This document shows positions 42,770 through 49,836 of a DNA stretch of 64,000 nucleotides, one piece after another. The position numbers and the translations under genes were made by a program. The DNA is from Streptomyces sp. LUP47B. GTDB lineage: Bacteria > Actinomycetota > Actinomycetes > Streptomycetales > Streptomycetaceae. The stretch is from positions 301,052 through 365,051 of the forward strand of contig NZ_MJAH01000006.1 of NCBI RefSeq assembly GCF_001746295.1, written 5' to 3'. Positions within the stretch are counted from its first letter, which is position 1. Each line of letters begins with the position of its first letter. The notes beneath the pieces are model-generated. The model worked only from the letters and a program-made list of their open reading frames with translations. It did no database searches and was not told where the DNA came from.

Positions 42770-43219
42770 ATGATTGCCGAGACCGTCTGTTCCGCCGTAG
42801 CCGCGGCCGGCCTGGGCATCGCGGCGGTCACCGCGTACCGCAAGCGTTTCCTCGCGGCCACCCGTATCGCCGCCTACTCCCTCGTTCCGCTCGGCCTGGT
42901 GATGACCGGTGTCGTCGACTGGCTCGCGGACACCGCCCTCAGCCCGACGGCCTGGGCGGGCTTCGGCGTGCTCGGCCTGTCGTGGGTGCTGTTCTCGACC
43001 ACGCGGGCGGTGGAGCGCCGCCGCGGCGGCACCCGCAAGGAGCGCAAGGCGGCCCGCGGCGCCGAGCAGGAGGCGATGGCCCCCGCGGCCTCGGCGCCCT
43101 CGCTCGGCCCGGCCGTCCGCACCCCGGCGACCCGGCCCGCGGGCAAGCCCCGGGGCACTGAGTCCGCCGGGGACGACTTCAGCGACATCGAGGCCATCCT
43201 GAAGAAGCACGGCATATGA
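42770..43219 (+). CDS. Small membrane protein with cytoplasmic tail
   Basis: The 149-residue protein has two to three hydrophobic segments (ETVCSAVAAAGLGIAAVTAY, AAYSLVPLGLVMTGVVDWL, AWAGFGVLGLSWVLFST) and a charged tail RRRGGTRKERKAARG that ends FSDIEAILKKHGI, an amphipathic terminal motif seen in Streptomyces homologues. GGAGGA precedes the ATG at 42770. The function is unknown. Confidence 0.78.
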   Translation: MIAETVCSAVAAAGLGIAAVTAYRKRFLAATRIAAYSLVPLGLVMTGVVDWLADTALSPTAWAGFGVLGLSWVLFSTTRAVERRRGGTRKERKAARGAEQEAMAPAASAPSLGPAVRTPATRPAGKPRGTESAGDDFSDIEAILKKHGI

Positions 43220-43375
43220 CGGTCGCCTGTTGAACTGAAACGTTCGCAGTGGGGTCCGCCCCTGTCCGTAAGTGATCACGACTTGAAACGGACATCACGG
43301 AATCTGGCGAACTCCCGCCCATTTCGGGCGTGTTGATCGCGCCGGGGGCGTCGGCTGCGCCATCATCGCCGCGAG

Positions 43376-43528
43376 ATGCTGGACACCGAACAGAGCGACA
43401 CCGCGCCGCCGCAGGACGAGCCGCGTGGATGCCTTTTCGCCCTTTCCCAGCCACCGCTGATGATCTTCCTTGCGGTGATCGGGTGTCTGCTGCTCATGGC
43501 TGCGCTGCACGACCTGCTGCTGCTCTGA
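43376..43528 (+). CDS. Small single-pass membrane protein (50 aa)
   Basis: The product starts MLDTEQSDTAPPQDEPRGCL and has a C-terminal hydrophobic helix (PPLMIFLAVIGCLLLMAAL). There is no clear ribosome-binding site before the ATG. It appears in a short gap between the membrane protein at 42770 and the CGNR gene and has the make-up of a real small membrane protein. Function unknown. Confidence 0.6.
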   Translation: MLDTEQSDTAPPQDEPRGCLFALSQPPLMIFLAVIGCLLLMAALHDLLLL

Positions 43529-43609
43529 GCCGTACCCGTGGGTCCCCGGCGTCACCCGTCGGGGACCACGTCGACCATCCCGCCAGGGCCCGGTCCCGCG
43601 GCCGGGACG

Positions 43610-44170
43610 TCAGCCCGCGGCTTCCTTGCGCCGCGCCCGGTACGCGGCCACATGCAGACGGTTTCCGCAGGTCCGGCTGTCGCAGTAGCGCCGCGAGCGG
43701 TTGCGGGACAGATCGACGAAGGCCCGTCGGCAGTCGGGCGCCTCACAGCGCCGCAGCCGCTCCTGCTCGCCGGCCACCACGAAGAACGCCAGCGCCATCC
43801 CGCAGTCGGCCGCCAGGTGGTCGGCGACGGACGCGCCCGGCGCGAAGTAGTGCACATGCCAGTCGTAGCCGTCGTGGTCCGTGAGCTGGGGAGTGGTGCC
43901 CGCGGCGGCGACCAGGTCGTTGATCAGCGCGGCGGCGGCCCGGGCGTCCGGGGCGGCGAAGACCGAGGCGAACCGGCCGCGGATCTTGCGCACCGCGGAC
44001 AGATCGAACTCCGAGAGCACTCCGACATCGCTGATCTCGTGGTTTCGTACGAAATCCGCGAGCGCCGCGACATCCTGCAGTCCGTCCGGCGTCCCGTCGT
44101 CCTCCGGTGCGGTGTTCACCAGATCGACCACGGTGTCGAGGGCGCACCGGGTGTCGTGGGTGATCAGCAC
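43610..44170 (-). CDS. CGNR zinc-finger transcriptional regulator
   Basis: The 186-residue protein begins at GTG 44170 (GGGAG six bases ahead), VLITHDTRCALDTVVDLVNT. Residues up to about 130 are the ABATE stress-sensor-like domain; the C-terminus has RRCEAPDCRRAFVDLSRNRSRRYCDSRTCGNR, the CGNR zinc finger (four cysteines and the name motif), a DNA-binding domain. Members are transcriptional regulators, ligand unknown. It is downstream of ssgB but separated by a 46-bp palindrome. Confidence 0.86.
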   Translation of the reverse strand: MLITHDTRCALDTVVDLVNTAPEDDGTPDGLQDVAALADFVRNHEISDVGVLSEFDLSAVRKIRGRFASVFAAPDARAAAALINDLVAAAGTTPQLTDHDGYDWHVHYFAPGASVADHLAADCGMALAFFVVAGEQERLRRCEAPDCRRAFVDLSRNRSRRYCDSRTCGNRLHVAAYRARRKEAAG

Positions 44171-44258
44171 GATTCGCTCCCTGGCCTGGGGGTCGGGCGA
44201 ATGCCCGCCGATGCTGGCCGATGGTAGTGGCTCGCCGGGCCCCGGTGACGGGCAGCAC

Positions 44259-44304
44259 GACAGGTGCCGTGGCTGCGGAGCGCTCCGCAGCCACGGCACC
44301 TGTC
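44259..44304. terminator. 46-bp perfect palindrome, probable ssgB terminator
   Basis: The left arm, 44259-44280, starts GACAGGTGCCGTGGCTGC and the right arm 44283-44304 mirrors it with CG between them. All 22 pairs match. It lies between ssgB and the CGNR gene, both on the minus strand. Likely a terminator hairpin in RNA. Confidence 0.8.
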
Positions 44305-44384
44305 GTTCCCTATGCGGTTGTACCGGCCCGAGCCGTCTCCCCGAGTGGACGGCGCCGGGCGGCTCTGTGGGACCTCGCCCGCCC

Positions 44385-44798
44385 CTAGCTTTCCGCCAGG
44401 ATGTGCGAGAGCTCCTGATCCAGATCGAAGTGCCGGTGCTCCGTGCCCGGGGGCACGGCGGCGTCCGTCCGCTTCAGGAACGATTCCAGGGCCCGCGCCG
44501 GGGCCTCGAGCAGTGCCTCGCCCTCAGGGGAGCTCAGGGCGATGCAGACGACGCCCTGACCGTGACTGCGCGACGGCCAGACTCGGACGTCGCCGGTTCC
44601 GGTGGGCCGGTGGAGGCCCTCCGCGAGGAGGTCGCGGGCGAACACCCACTCGACGGTTTCCTCGGCTCCGGTGTGGAAGGTGGCGTGCACGGCGTAGGGG
44701 TCGGCCGTGTCGTACCGCAGGCCTGCGGGGACAGGCAGGGAGGACTCGCTCGACACAACGAGGCGCAGGTGCAGCTCGCAGCTGACCGTGGTGTTCAT
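44385..44798 (-). CDS. ssgB: Sporulation-specific cell division activator SsgB
   Basis: The 137-residue protein is a SsgA-like protein and by recall reads as SsgB: MNTTVSCELHLRLVVSSESS at the start, AEETVEWVFARDLLAEGL, GDVRVWPSRS and DLDQELSHILAES at the end. SsgB marks the future division sites in aerial hyphae and recruits FtsZ during sporulation. The ATG at 44798 gives the standard length; the open frame starts 22 codons earlier. It is divergent from the membrane protein at 44990, with a 191-base gap for promoters. Confidence 0.95.
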   Translation of the reverse strand: MNTTVSCELHLRLVVSSESSLPVPAGLRYDTADPYAVHATFHTGAEETVEWVFARDLLAEGLHRPTGTGDVRVWPSRSHGQGVVCIALSSPEGEALLEAPARALESFLKRTDAAVPPGTEHRHFDLDQELSHILAES

Positions 44799-44989
44799 AA
44801 GCGCCAGGGCCTTTCGCTCAGTGTGCGCTCGGGGATTCGCACGTCGGCGAAATCGACATGCCACCTACGGTGCCGTTGTAAACCCCTCTGAGTGTTTTGC
44901 GTGTGTTTACGTAACTCTTCCGGCCGAGTGCCTCTTCGAGAGGTACGACCATTCCGGTGACCGGTTTCTCTCGGGTAGGGTTTGGCTGT

Positions 44990-45451
44990 ATGAATACGGG
45001 GAGTGACGAGCCGGGCGAGGTCGCCGTGTCGGCGGACGACGAGAGCGGCAAGAAGACGGACGGGGCGAAGGACGGGCAGGGGCTCGGCTCGCGGGCGCCG
45101 GAGTTCGTCAAAGCGCGTCGCCTGTTGCACCTGAGCTGGCAGGTCCTCATCTTCGTCATCGGCCTGGCGGTCGTGGTGGCGGGGATCATCATGCTGCCGC
45201 TGCCCGGACCCGGGTGGGTCGTGATCTTCGGCGGTATGGCGATCTGGGCGACCGAGTTCGTCTGGGCCCAGCTCGTGCTCCGCTGGACCAAGCGCAAGGT
45301 GACCGAGGCGGCCCAGCGCGCCCTCGATCCCAAGGTGCGCCGGCGCAACATCATCCTCACGGTGATCGGCCTCGCGATCGTGGCCGCGATCCTCGGGGTC
45401 TACCTCTGGAAGTTCGGCTTCGAGATGCCCTGGAACATCAAGGACCAGTGA
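44990..45451 (+). CDS. TIGR02611-family membrane protein
   Basis: The 153-residue protein has a charged N-terminus (DDESGKKTDGAKDGQ), then a conserved FVKARRLLHLSWQVLIFVIGL, LPLPGPGWVVIFGGMAIWATEF and a last helix IILTVIGLAIVAAILGVYLW. Homologues are conserved actinomycete membrane proteins of unknown function. TAGGGT at 44976-44981 precedes the ATG by eight bases without a ribosome-binding site, so leaderless translation is likely. Confidence 0.85.
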   Translation: MNTGSDEPGEVAVSADDESGKKTDGAKDGQGLGSRAPEFVKARRLLHLSWQVLIFVIGLAVVVAGIIMLPLPGPGWVVIFGGMAIWATEFVWAQLVLRWTKRKVTEAAQRALDPKVRRRNIILTVIGLAIVAAILGVYLWKFGFEMPWNIKDQ

Positions 45452-45527
45452 GCCGCGCGGGGGTGCGCAGGCTGTCACCGCTGGTCACCGGCACCCCCTG
45501 ACATGGGGTAATCTTCTTCCTGCGTCC

Positions 45528-45599
45528 GGGCGATTAGCTCAGTGGGAGAGCGCTTCGTTCACACCGAAGAGGTCACTGGTTCGAACCCAGTATCGCCCA
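45528..45599 (+). tRNA. tRNA-Val (CAC)
   Basis: A 72-nt cloverleaf beginning GGGCGATTAGCTCAGTGG; anticodon loop TTCACAC between CTTCG and CGAAG gives CAC for GUG. The acceptor is GGGCGAT/ATCGCCC and no CCA is encoded. It is identical to 55596-55667, and the two bracket a ten-kilobase segment. Confidence 0.95.
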
Positions 45600-45606
45600 C
45601 CCGGAC

Positions 45607-45642
45607 CGACGGCCCGTCTGTGAGAGTGCAGACGGGCCGTCG
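45607..45642 (+). terminator. Terminator after tRNA-Val
   Basis: CGACGGCCCGTCTG pairs with CAGACGGGCCGTCG over an eight-base loop, starting eight bases after the tRNA. Confidence 0.8.
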
Positions 45643-45913
45643 GCGTGTCCGGGGACAGACGCGAAGGCCGTGGACTGCCGGCCGGCCCGCGTGACCGTCC
45701 GAGCGTCGCCTCCCCGCGTGACCGTCCGCAGCGCCGCCTCCCCGCCGCCCGTACTTTTTCGGCCGCGCGCCGACCCGTACGGCGGCCTGTGCCCCGTTCG
45801 ACGGGTCGATCCCGTGGCTCTCACCTGGGCAGTCGTCAGCTCCCCGACGCCGCCCGGCGGTTGGAGGCGCGCCGACGTCTCACCACACTCACAATAAATT
45901 CCTGTCCGAATCA

Positions 45914-45942
45914 TTGACGCACTCCCGGGCCCTCCGTAGCTT
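45914..45942 (+). promoter_or_regulatory. Promoter of the sugar transport/lyase cluster
   Basis: TTGACG at 45914-45919 and TAGCTT at 45937-45942 are 17 bases apart, a good vegetative Streptomyces promoter. The start site would be near 45949, inside the operator that follows. Confidence 0.7.
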
Positions 45943-45950
45943 GTGCCAGC

Positions 45951-45973
45951 AAGCGCTTACTTGAAACGATTCA
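45951..45973 (+). promoter_or_regulatory. Candidate LacI-type operators
   Basis: AAGCGCTT at 45951-45958 is a perfect palindrome, and TGAAACGATTCA at 45962-45973 is a near-perfect one with the central CG typical of LacI-family sites. They sit on or just past the start site, where a repressor would block transcription. No LacI gene is within the window near the cluster. Confidence 0.6.
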
Positions 45974-46007
45974 TGCAGGCGGCGACGCTGCGGGGAGGGG
46001 CCCGACT

Positions 46008-47297
46008 GTGGGAACCAACAGGAATGTTGAGAGGCGAACGATCCTGAAGGCGGCCGGGGCTACAGCGGCGACGCTGGGGCTGGCCGCGACGACCGGGTGT
46101 GGCGGTGACAGCGGTAGTTCCGGAGACGGAACGGTGACACTGCGTTATGCGTGGTGGGGTGGCGAGCCGCGCACCATCGCCATCAAGAAGACCATCGCGC
46201 TCTTCGAGAAGAAGTATCCGAAGATCAAGATCAAGCCTGAATTCACCGACTATGAAGCGTTCTGGGAGAAGTTCCAGACCCAGGCCTCCGGTGGAAATCC
46301 GCCGGACGTTTTCCAGAACGCGGTCGGTTTCCTGCGCAAGTACGACAAGCGCGGTGTTCTGCTGGATCTCAAGTCGCAGGCGGACGCCGGGAATCTGAGC
46401 CTGGACAACTTCCGCAACGGCGTTCTGGCGAACGGTCAGGTCGACGGCAAGCAGATCGCTGTTCCGGTCGGCGCCAACACCATGTCGCTCGTCATCGACG
46501 TCAAAGCCTTCAAGAAGGCGGGCGTCGAGGCGAAGTTCGGCTGGACCTGGGACGACTACTTCGCCGCGCTCCAGACGATCCAGGACAAGCTGAAGATCGC
46601 CGGCGACACCGGCTACTTCAGCATCATGTACCTCTACGACCTGTATCTGCGCCAGAACGGAAAGGCCTTCTTCACCGACTCCGAGCTCGGTTTCACCGAG
46701 GACGACCTGACCCAGTGGTGGACGGACGGCTACAAGCGCGTGAAGTCCGGGCTGGTCGCCGACCCGAAGAAGATCGAGCAGGTCAAGCCCAAGTCCGGAC
46801 TCTCGGCGGGCCTCGCCGCGTCCGAGTTCACCTGGGACAACTTCTCCATCCGTTACGAGGGCGAGGGCGAGTCGGACTACGGGCTCGCGCCGATCCCCAC
46901 CACGGACGGCAAGGACACCGGCCAGTACCTCGGTTCGCTGATGCTCAGCGCCTTCTCCGGGACCAAGCACCCCAAGGAGGCGGCGCAGTTCATCTCCTTC
47001 ATGGTCCACGACCCCGAGGTCGGCAAGATCATGGGCTACGACCGCGGCATCCTCGCCACCACCGAGCAGTACGACGCGTTCAAGCCCGCCGACGCCCAGA
47101 ACAAGGGCGTCGCGGCGTACGAGGACGAGGTCGCCAAGGCCGGTGTGCTCGGGAAGATCACCCCGCACCCGTCCGGCGCCGACGTCATCGAGGCGGCGTT
47201 CCTGCGTCTGGGCGGCGAGGTGGCCCAGGGCAAGTCCAAGCCGGCCGACGCCGCCAAGTCGCTGTTCAGCGAGGCCAAGGCCGCGTTCGCGGGCTGA
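46008..47297 (+). CDS. Carbohydrate ABC transporter substrate-binding lipoprotein
   Basis: The 429-residue protein has a Tat-like signal (ERRTILKAAGATAAT) and lipobox ATTGC with Cys at 31. The mature part is extracellular solute-binding family 1 (RYAWWGGEPRTIAIKKTIALFEKKYP, GGNPPDVFQNAVGFL, QIAVPVGANTMSLVIDV). It captures an oligosaccharide for the two permeases encoded next. The GTG start has GGGGAGGGG upstream. The gene is first in a five-gene sugar operon. Confidence 0.92.
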   Translation: MGTNRNVERRTILKAAGATAATLGLAATTGCGGDSGSSGDGTVTLRYAWWGGEPRTIAIKKTIALFEKKYPKIKIKPEFTDYEAFWEKFQTQASGGNPPDVFQNAVGFLRKYDKRGVLLDLKSQADAGNLSLDNFRNGVLANGQVDGKQIAVPVGANTMSLVIDVKAFKKAGVEAKFGWTWDDYFAALQTIQDKLKIAGDTGYFSIMYLYDLYLRQNGKAFFTDSELGFTEDDLTQWWTDGYKRVKSGLVADPKKIEQVKPKSGLSAGLAASEFTWDNFSIRYEGEGESDYGLAPIPTTDGKDTGQYLGSLMLSAFSGTKHPKEAAQFISFMVHDPEVGKIMGYDRGILATTEQYDAFKPADAQNKGVAAYEDEVAKAGVLGKITPHPSGADVIEAAFLRLGGEVAQGKSKPADAAKSLFSEAKAAFAG

Positions 47298-47311
47298 GGG
47301 GACGTACCACC

Positions 47312-48268
47312 ATGACGCTCGTCAAGGAAGCGCCCGTGCGCCCGGCGCAGAAGCGGCCCGCCGCTCCCGCCGCCGGGCGGCGCGGGCGGCGCCGCGAGAA
47401 CCTCGCCGGCTACCTCTTCATGTCGCCGTGGATCGCGGGATTCCTGCTTCTCACGGCGGGGCCGATGATCGCGTCGCTGTACTACGCGTTCACCCGGTAC
47501 AACCTGTTCACTCCGCCCGAGTGGGTGGGCTTCGACAACTTCACGACGATGTTCCACGACCCGCGCTGGCAGAAGTCGGTGGAGGTCACACTCAAGTACG
47601 TCGTCGTGGCCACTCCGCTCAAGCTGCTGCTCGCGCTCGGCGTCGCGCTCCTGCTCGCGCAGAGCCGGCGCGGGCAGGGCCTGTACCGGGCCGCGTTCTA
47701 CATGCCCTCCCTCATCGGCGCCAGCGTCTCCGTCGGCTTCGTGTGGCGGGCGCTGTTCTCCGACGACGCGATCGTGGACCGCACCCAGAAGATCTTCGGC
47801 GTCGACGTGGGCGGCTGGATCGGCAACCCGGACTACGTCCTCTACTCGCTGGTGGCTCTGAGCATCTGGCAGTTCGGTGCCCCGATGGTCATCTTCCTGG
47901 CCGGCCTCAAGCAGGTCCCCCGGGAGCTGTACGAGGCCGCCGAGGTGGACGGGGCCGGGCCCTTCCGCAGGTTCTGGAACATCACGCTGCCGATGATCTC
48001 CCCGGTGCTGTTCTTCAACGTGCTGCTGGAGTCCATTCACGCGTTCCAGGTGTTCGGCTCCGCCTACGTCGTCTCCGACACCCGGTGCGGGCCCGCCGAC
48101 GCCACCCTCGTCTACACCTGTTACCTCTACCAGAAGGGCTTCAAGGAGGCCCAGATGGGCTTCGCCTCCGCGATGGCCTGGTCGCTGGTGGTCGCGGTGG
48201 CGCTGGTCACGGCGGTCCTGTTCTGGTCGCAGAAGAAGTGGGTGCACTACGAGGAGGCCGCCAAGTGA
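47312..48268 (+). CDS. Carbohydrate ABC transporter permease 1
   Basis: The 318-residue membrane protein has six helices and the inner-membrane EAA loop (LKQVPRELYEAAEVDGAGPFRRFWNITLPMI), typical of CUT1 sugar permeases of the MalF/LplB type. The long basic N-terminal tail (RPAQKRPAAPAAGRRGRRRENL) is cytoplasmic. ATG at 47312. It pairs with permease 2 by a GTGA overlap. No ATPase is in the cluster, so it probably shares a general MsiK-type ATPase elsewhere, as is usual in Streptomyces. Confidence 0.91.
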   Translation: MTLVKEAPVRPAQKRPAAPAAGRRGRRRENLAGYLFMSPWIAGFLLLTAGPMIASLYYAFTRYNLFTPPEWVGFDNFTTMFHDPRWQKSVEVTLKYVVVATPLKLLLALGVALLLAQSRRGQGLYRAAFYMPSLIGASVSVGFVWRALFSDDAIVDRTQKIFGVDVGGWIGNPDYVLYSLVALSIWQFGAPMVIFLAGLKQVPRELYEAAEVDGAGPFRRFWNITLPMISPVLFFNVLLESIHAFQVFGSAYVVSDTRCGPADATLVYTCYLYQKGFKEAQMGFASAMAWSLVVAVALVTAVLFWSQKKWVHYEEAAK

Positions 48269-49137
48269 CCACCGTCAGCACGCCCGTCGTGCGCACCGCG
48301 AACGAGCGGCGGAGGAAGGGATCGATCGCCTGGCACGTGGGCGCGCTCGCCGTCCTCGCGGTCGTCCTGTATCCCGTGATCTGGGTGCTCGGCGCCTCGT
48401 TCAAGCCGAGCAAGGACATCATCGCCAGCATCGACCTGCTGCCCTCCAAGCCGGTCTGGGCGAACTTCTCCGGCCTCGCCGACGGCATCTCCGGCATCTC
48501 CATCGGCACCTTCTTCACGAACTCACTGATGTACGCGGGCCTCGCCGTGGCCGGTGTCGTGATCTCCAGCTCGCTGACCGCGTACGCCTTCGCCAAGATC
48601 CGGTTCGCCGGGCGGAACCTGCTGTTCACCCTGATGATCGGCACCCTGCTGCTGCCGTATCACGTGCTGCTCATCCCGCAGTACGTGATGTTCCGCAAGC
48701 TGGAACTCGTCGACACGCTGGTACCGCTCGTGGCCGGCAAGTTTCTGGCGACGGAGGCGTTCTTCGTCTTCCTGATGGTGCAGTTCATGCGCGGACTGCC
48801 GCGCGAGCTGGACGAGGCCGCCAAGCTCGACGGCTGCGGGCACCTGAGGACCTACTGGTCTATCGTGCTGCCGCTGTGCCGCCCCGCCCTCATCACCAGC
48901 GCCATCTTCACCTTCATCAACGCGTGGAACGACTTCATGGGGCCGTTGATCTACCTCAACACGCCCGAGAAGTACACCGTCTCGCTCGGCCTGATGATGT
49001 TCCGCGACCAGGAGGGCATCTCCAACTACGGCAGCATGATCGCCATGTCACTGGTGGCTCTGGTGCCGGTCATCGCCTTCTTCATGGCCTTCCAGCGGTA
49101 TCTGATCGACGGCATGGCGACGTCCGGACTGAAGTGA
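48265..49137 (+). CDS. Carbohydrate ABC transporter permease 2
   Basis: The 290-residue membrane protein has six helices and the EAA loop RGLPRELDEAAKLDGCGHLRTYWSIVLPL, the MalG/LplC type. It starts with a GTG overlapping the previous stop. With permease 1 it forms the translocation pore for the sugar. Confidence 0.91.
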   Translation: MTTVSTPVVRTANERRRKGSIAWHVGALAVLAVVLYPVIWVLGASFKPSKDIIASIDLLPSKPVWANFSGLADGISGISIGTFFTNSLMYAGLAVAGVVISSSLTAYAFAKIRFAGRNLLFTLMIGTLLLPYHVLLIPQYVMFRKLELVDTLVPLVAGKFLATEAFFVFLMVQFMRGLPRELDEAAKLDGCGHLRTYWSIVLPLCRPALITSAIFTFINAWNDFMGPLIYLNTPEKYTVSLGLMMFRDQEGISNYGSMIAMSLVALVPVIAFFMAFQRYLIDGMATSGLK

Positions 49138-49147
49138 GGCGGTCAGC

Positions 49148-49744
49148 ATGGCGCAAGCGCGTGTGAAGGCGCGTCGCAGGGCCACCGTGTTCGGCGGCGA
49201 GCGCTTCGCTCTCTTCGCCGAGACCCTGCTCACCGGCGTGTGGATCGCCGTGGCCTGTCTCGGACTCGTCACCTACCCGGCGGCCTTCGCCGCCGGGGCG
49301 CGGCATCTGCGGCGTCGTACCGGCCATGAGGCCGGCGGTTGGCGGGAGTTCGTCGCGGACTTCCGTACGGCCGTGCGCCGCGGGTGGCTCGTCGGGGTCG
49401 CGGGGTGGGTCGCGGCGGCCGCGGTGTGGGTGGACGTCCAGGCCGCGCGGGCCGGGATCCCCGGCGGCCCCCTCGTCGGGGCCGTCGGACTGTTCGCGCT
49501 GATCGGCCTCGCGGTGGCCGGGCTGCGCGCGGCGGCGGTCTGGACGCCGGGCGCCTCCTGGCGGGCGCTGCTCGCGGACGCCGTACGCCGGACCCTGCGC
49601 GACCCCGCCGGGTCCTTCCTGATCGTCGCCGGCCTGGCCGTCGTGGCCCTGTCCGCGGGGTTCATCGCGCCGCTCGCGGTCCCGGTCCTCGGGGCCGTCG
49701 CGGCGGCGGCCGTAGCCGTGGAGGAACGCTACCGGCGCCGCTGA
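49148..49744 (+). CDS. YesL-like membrane protein (DUF624)
   Basis: The 198-residue protein has about five hydrophobic segments and an N-terminal pattern (RFALFAETLLTGVWIAVACLGL, TYPAAFAAGARHL) typical of DUF624 proteins, which occur in rhamnogalacturonan and other sugar clusters (yesL of Bacillus). It is ten bases after permease 2 and before the lyase, so a role in transport or its control is likely but unknown. Confidence 0.78.
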   Translation: MAQARVKARRRATVFGGERFALFAETLLTGVWIAVACLGLVTYPAAFAAGARHLRRRTGHEAGGWREFVADFRTAVRRGWLVGVAGWVAAAAVWVDVQAARAGIPGGPLVGAVGLFALIGLAVAGLRAAAVWTPGASWRALLADAVRRTLRDPAGSFLIVAGLAVVALSAGFIAPLAVPVLGAVAAAAVAVEERYRRR

Positions 49745-49836
49745 CGGGCGGTGCCCTCGTCACAAGGTCGGCGCCCTCGGCGTCGTACCTCTCTCTGTCA
49801 TGCCCCTGACCAGCCTGTCCATGGAAAGGAATGACC

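Noticed and set aside
45573..45914. A 113-codon minus-strand frame ending AILGSNQ
   Set aside because: Its end is read from the antisense of the tRNA-Val gene, a frequent false gene in Streptomyces annotation.
46715..47311. Longer upstream start for permease 1
   Set aside because: This stretch is in the wrong frame of the binding protein gene; the ATG at 47312 matches the family.
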